Origin: Poecilobothrus nobilitatus
Lineage: Eukaryota > Arthropoda > Insecta > Diptera > Dolichopodidae
Length of the DNA stretch: 64,000 nucleotides
Assembly (NCBI GenBank): GCA_947095535.1
Contig: OX352772.1
Location: forward strand, 150,221,822-150,285,821
Direction of reading: 5' to 3'
A model generated the notes under the pieces. That model saw only the letters and a list, made by a program, of their open reading frames with translations, ran no database searches and was not told where the DNA came from. Shown here piece by piece: positions 58,258 through 64,000 of the stretch; positions within the stretch are counted from its first letter, which is position 1, and every line of letters starts with the position of its first letter. The translations under genes were made by a program, and so were the position numbers.

Positions 58258-61200
58258 CTAGCAGAGTACCCGGCGTTGCCCGGAGTATATATAATTTAAT
58301 TAATATAGTTGACGTATATTTATAATATTTTCAGATACTGGTAGTTAATATTCTATTTTTTATTACATTTAGTTAAATTGAATAAACAGAGCGAAAAATT
58401 AATGGCAATTCGTCTACAAAAAATCTTTAAAGGAATCAATAATCTATTGAGTACACAATTACAGCGAAGTGAGTTTTTACAATATATACGTTAATACCTA
58501 AACATAAAATTGCATTTCAATTATAAAAGACCATAATGTAATAATTTTTTTTCGTAAGTAATGTCACTTCATGTTTTTGTGAATTATCCTTTTAAGCACA
58601 TTTTGAAAAACTTGCTATTAGTTTCGCTCTGTCAATCCTTCTGTTTACAAAACTTATATACTGTTTAATAAAGAGCAATGAAATATTAACTATGCATAGG
58701 TCTCTTAAAAGAGTAATGTTGTAGAACAACTTTTTTATGTACCCTTACCGTTAGAGATCCTACAGCACCCACAGCTCTTCAAATTTTGAAAAAACTTCTT
58801 TTTCATTTACATTTCAGGTTCTGTTTAACATATTTTCAATTGTTTTTTACCTTTATAAATCAACCAGAATTTTTTTACCTTTAGTTTTTCTAATTATGTT
58901 TCCAAATTGATTGGCTAAAAATATGTGTAAAAATAGTATATGGATAAGAATGTAAGGTTTTCTGTTCTTTAAATATTTATGTACTCATTTTTGATTAAAT
59001 GATGTACAGAAATGTGAATATGTTTTCTAATTTAATTGATTAAGTTTATAGTATTTTTAAATATACGGATATTATACATACTATATGTACATATTTCAAT
59101 GATATTTTATGGGAAACATATTATACACATGCATCTTATATACGTAGACCACATGTAAAGACCACATGTAAGTAATGCATTTCTGAATGATGACATGATG
59201 ATTATCTAATGTAGGAGATTGTTTCTGGTTTTTAACAACTTCCGAAAATGTTATGTTGTTAAAACTTAAACACAGTATTCTTAAGATACTTAATAAGGTT
59301 ACTTTAATTACTGTTCTATATTAGAAATTTGCATTGAAAGGTTTTTATGGAATATTAGAAACAGTATAGACAAAAGTAAAGAGTGTTGGAAATATCTTTT
59401 TAATAATAATAACAATACACAAAATTAGGCAAAATATTATTAATAAGTGCTCGTGCCGAAATGGGTTAAGAAACGTTAACAAACATTTTGTCACAGGCTT
59501 AATTTAGAATCATAAATTCATCCTGCCAAATTAGACAGAAATTAGAAACAAAATTTTTTTTTGACAGTCTATCGTGTCGAAATGTGTTAATGTATCACTA
59601 CAAAATTTATTGAATGAGTTTGTCTGCCAAAGTGCAATACTTGTGCAAATTTTCAATTGGTCAAATCGTTTAAGCACAACAACAAAAAATGAGAATTTCA
59701 TGGCCTGTAGCGTGATGGGTTAATGAATCGTAACCAAATCAACTCAGAAAGCTTTTGTTATAAAGACCTACACTTTTGTAAATTTTCAACTCAATTGGTA
59801 AAACCGTTCAAGTGCGACAGCAAAGAAATTAAAAAATTTTATTGAGCCCTGGTGCCGAAATGGCTTAATGGATCGTAACCAAATCACCTCAGTGAGCTCC
59901 TGTTGTAAAGAGCTACACTTTGATAAATTTTTAACTCAATTGGTCAAACAGTTTAAGTGCGACAACTAAGTAAATTACAAAACTTCACTGACCCCTGGTG
60001 TCGAAACGGGTTAATGGATCGTAACCAAATCATCTCAGTGAGCTCCTGTGGTAAAGAGCTACGCTTTTGTAAATTTTCAACTCAATTGGTAAAACCGTTC
60101 AAGTGCGACAGCAAAGAAATTAAAAAATTTTATTGAGCCCTGGTGCCGAAATGGCTTAATGGATCGTAACCAAATCACCTCAGTGAGCTCCTGTTGTAAA
60201 GAGCTACACTTTGATAAAGTTTTAACTCAATTGGTCAAACAGTTCAAGTGCTCAACTAAGTAAATTACAAAACTTCACTGACCCCTGGTGTCGAAACGGG
60301 TTAATGGATCGTAACCAAATCAACTCAGTAAGCTCCTGTTGTAAAGAGCTACACTTTGATAAATTTTTAACTCAATTGGTCAAACAGTTTAAGTGCGACA
60401 ACTAAGTAAATTACAAAACTTCACTGACCCCTAGTGCCGAACGGGTTAATGGATCGTAACCAAATCACCTCAGTGCGCTCCTATGATAAAGAGCTACACT
60501 ATTGTAAATTTTCAACTCAATTGCTCAAACCGTTTAAGCAGGACAACAGGAAAATTTAATGAACTTCGTTCGGCTCTCCTGCCCAAACGGGTTAACGGAA
60601 CTTCATAAAAATTTGTCACAGGCTTTTTTTCGAACCATAAAACCACCATACAAATTTGGACATAAATCGGGAACAAAAATTTTTTTGGTGAATTATCCTT
60701 TTAAGCACATTTTGAAAAATTTGTTATTAAGTTCGCTCTGTCCCTCCGTCTGTTAAAATTTATATACTGTTTAATAAAGAGCAATGAAATATTAACTATG
60801 CATAGGTCTCTTAAAAGAGTAATGTTGTAGAACAACTTTTTTATGTACCCTCACCGTTGGAGATCCTACAGCACCGACAGCTCTTCAAATTTTGAAAAAA
60901 CTTCTTTTTAAATGCGTACATTTCAGGTTTTGTTTAACATATTTTCAATATAAAAAATACATGATTGTTTTTTACCTTTATAAATCAACCAGAATTTTTT
61001 TATGTTTAGTTTTTCTAATTATGTTTCCAAATTGATTGGTTAAAAATATGTGTAAAAATTGTATATGGATAAGAATGTAAGGTTTTGTGTTCTTTAAATA
61101 TGTATGTACTCATTTTTGATTAAATGATGTACAGAAATGTGAATATGTTTTCTAATTTAATTGATTAAGTTTATAGTATTTTTAAATATACGGATATTAT

Positions 61201-62702
61201 ACATACTACATGTACATATTTCAATTATATTTTATGGGAAACATGTTATACACATGCATCTTATATAGGTAGACCACATGTAAAGACCACATGTAAGTAA
61301 TGCATTTCTGAATGATGACATGATGATTGTCTAATGTAGGAGATTGTTTCTGTTTTTTAACAACGGCCGAAAATGTTATGTTGTTAAGCCTTAAACACAG
61401 TATTCTTAAGATACTTAATAAGGTTAGTTTAATTACTGTTCTATATTAGAAATTTGCATTGAAAGGTTTTTATGGAATATTAGAAACAGTATAGATAAAA
61501 GTAAAGAGTGTTGGAAATATCTTTTTAATAATAATAACAATACACAAAATTAGGCAAAATATTATTAATAAGTGCTCGTGCGGAAATTAGTTAACAAACA
61601 TTAACAAACATTTTGTTACAGCCTTTATTTAGAACCGTAAATGCATCCTGCCAAATTAGACAGAAATTAAAAACAAAATTTTTTTTTTGACAGTCTATCG
61701 TGTCGAAATGTGTTAATGTATCACAACAAAATTTATTGAATGAGTTTGTGTGCTAAAGTGCAATACTTGTACAAATTTTCAATTGGTCAAATCGTTTAAG
61801 CACAACAACAAAAAATTAGAATTTCATGGCCTGAAGCATGATGGGTTAATCTATCGTAACCAAATCAACTCAGAAAGCTTTTGCTATAAAGACCTACACT
61901 TTTGTAAATTTTCAACTCAATTGGTAAAACCGTTTAAGTGCGAGAACAAAGAAATTAAAAAAATTTATTGAGTCCTGGTGCCGAAACGGGTTAATGGATC
62001 GTAACCAAATAAACTCAGTAAGCTCCTGTTGTAAAGAGCTGCACTTTGATAAATTTTTAACTCAATTGGTCAAACAGTTTTAGTGCGACAACTAAGTAAA
62101 TTACAAAACTTCACTGACCCCTGGTGCCGAAACGGCTTAATGGATCGTAACCAAATCATCTCACTGAGCTCCTGTGATAAAGAGCTGCACTATTGTAAAT
62201 TTTCAACTCAATTGGTCAAACCGTTTAAGCAGTACAACAGAAAAATTTAATGAAATTCGTTCGGCTCTCCTGCCCAAACGGGTTACCGGATCTTCATAAA
62301 AATTTGTCACAGGCTTTTTTTCAGACCATAAAACCACCATACAAAATTGGACATAAATCGGAAACAAAAATTTTTTTGGAAGCCCGCCGGGCCGAATCCG
62401 GGTAACATATTGCATCCAAATTTCTTCGGTACCCGTCCAATGATAAGAAGAATATTTGTCCAAATTTTCAACTCAATCGATCAAACCGTTTAGGCAGGAC
62501 AATGAAAAAACGAAACGGCTTTTAATGGCTCTCGGGCCGCAATGGGTTAATGAACCGAAACGCGATATAGCCTATAACACTTTCCGGGGTCGTAGGAACG
62601 TTCCTGCAAAATTTGGTTGCAATCGGACTGGTGGTTTTTACGTGAAAAGGGCACAAACAAACAAACAAACAAACGAACAGAATTTCTTCCTTATTTATTA
62701 GA
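58258..62702 (-). mobile_element. Helitron-like fused unit U10
   Basis: 4445 bp. Copy of U8 including the same fusion junction (~60687). It is 16 bp shorter, matching four fewer CAAA-type repeats in the terminal tract. Confidence 0.7.
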
Positions 62703-64000
62703 CTAGAAGAGTACCCGGCGTTGCCCGGAGTATGTTATTGGCTTTATGAAATAAAAATTATTAACTTTTCTTTCTGTGCTAATATAATTTTATTAATATA
62801 GTTAACTTATTACTATGCATTTACAGATTCTGGTAGTTTATATTTTTTTTATTTTATTAGATTTAGTTAAATTGAATAAACAGAGCCAAGAATTAGAGAC
62901 AATTCTTCTACAAAAATTTTTTAAAGGAATGAATAATCTATTGAGTACACAATTACGGCAAAGTGAATTTCTACAATATATTCTTTAATACCGAGACATA
63001 AAATCGCATTTTAATTATAACCATAATGTAGTACATTGTTTTTTTCGTAAGTAATGTCACTTTATGTTTTTGTGAATTATCCTTTTAAGCACATTTTGAA
63101 AAATTTGCTATTAGGTTCGCTCTGTCCCTCCGTCTATTTTACAAAACTTATATATTCGTTAATATTCGTTAATACCGAAACATAAAATCGTATTTAAATT
63201 ATAAAAGACCATAATGTAATCAATTTTTTTTTTGTAAGTAATGTCACTTCATGTTTTGGTGAATTATCCTTTTAAGCACATTTTGAAAAATTTGTTATTA
63301 AGTTCGCTCTGTCCCTCCGTCTGTTAAAACTTATATACTGTTTAATAAAGAGCAATGAAATATTAACTATGAATAGGTCTCTTAAAAGAGTAATGTTGTA
63401 GAACAACTTTTTTATGTACCCTCACCGTTGGAGATCCTACAGCACCGACAGCTCTTCCAATTTTGAAAAAACTTCTTTTTAAATGCGTACATTTCAGGTT
63501 CTGTTTAACATATTTTCAATATAAAAAATACATGATTGTTTTTTACCTTTATAAATCACCCAGAATTTTTTTACCATTAGTTTTTCTAATTATGTTTTCA
63601 AAGTGATTGGCTAAATATATGTGTAAAAATAGTATATGGATAAGAATGTAAGGTTTTCTGTTTTTAAATATGTATGTACTCATTTTTGATTTAATGATGT
63701 ACAGAAATGTGAATATGTTTTCTAATTTAATTGATTAAGTTTATAGTATTTTTAAATATACGGATATTATACATACCACATGTACATATTTCAATTATAT
63801 TTTATGGGAAACATATTATACACATGCATTTCATATAGATAAACCACATGTAAAGACCGCATGTAAGTAATGCATTTCTGAATGATGACATGATGATTGT
63901 CTAATGTAAGATTGTCTAATGTTTCTGTTTTTTAACAACTGCCGAAATTGTTATGTTGTTAAAACTTAAACACAGTATTCTTAAGATACTTAATAAGGTT
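62703..64000 (-). mobile_element. Helitron-like unit U11 (cut by window end)
   Basis: Begins CTAGAAGAGTAC plus the GC-rich hairpin and follows the type A body with more substitutions than U7 or U9. The window ends before its internal repeats. Confidence 0.65.

Larger units (their letters stand above)
48313..62702. repeat. Recent 7.2-kb tandem segmental duplication
   Basis: 48313-55515 (7203 bp) and 55516-62702 (7187 bp) are near-identical head-to-tail copies, each consisting of a type A unit, a linker and the fused unit. Landmarks keep an offset of exactly 7203 bp up to the terminal CAAA tract. Confidence 0.92.

Overview
The window looks like an AT-rich, transposon-dense stretch of an arthropod (most likely insect) nuclear genome. 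No cellular host gene, tRNA or rRNA was recognised. The evidence is two Polinton/Maverick (adintovirus-like) elements, several LINE reverse-transcriptase relics, a P-element-like transposase relic, a nested inverted-repeat element with an 11-bp target duplication, and a long array of Helitron-like units. All family names come from motif recognition without database searches.

Region 1 (1-10139) is Polinton element 1. On the + strand lie a broken protein-primed family B DNA polymerase and a truncated integrase with a chromodomain-like tail. On the - strand lies a compact capsid-type block: a 176-aa unknown, an adenovirus-type cysteine protease, a 110-aa unknown, the major capsid protein, a basic core-like protein, the penton/minor capsid protein, a protein with an array of TQT-like motifs, a small basic protein and the packaging ATPase. 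A + strand unknown follows. Several capsid-block ORFs are still open, but the major capsid gene and ATPase are frameshifted and the protease appears to lack its catalytic histidine.

Region 2 (11112-16641) is a second, clearly diverged element in the same orientation and gene order. It is truncated inside its major capsid gene and lacks the protease. It ends with a 95-aa ORF and a nearly complete integrase carrying one nonsense codon. Gene order and overlaps are conserved between the two elements.

Region 3 (16642-29310) is a graveyard of repeats: four LINE relics in both orientations, a P-element-like transposase cut in two by a large imperfect inverted repeat, an 800-bp terminal-inverted-repeat element inserted in a LINE, and a tandem repeat with a 147-bp period.

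Region 4 (29401-64000) is an array of twelve related 2.4-4.5 kb units. They have Helitron-like ends when read on the - strand (5'-TC, a GC-rich hairpin, CTAG-3', insertion between A and T), a (CAAA)n tract and internal ~145-bp tandem repeats. Units abut head-to-tail or are separated by a ~346-bp linker. One linker copy holds an extra unit, so the window itself gives a filled and an empty site. The array also shows a chimeric unit, a shared fusion junction and a very recent 7.2-kb tandem duplication. Short ORFs there are by-products of the repeats.
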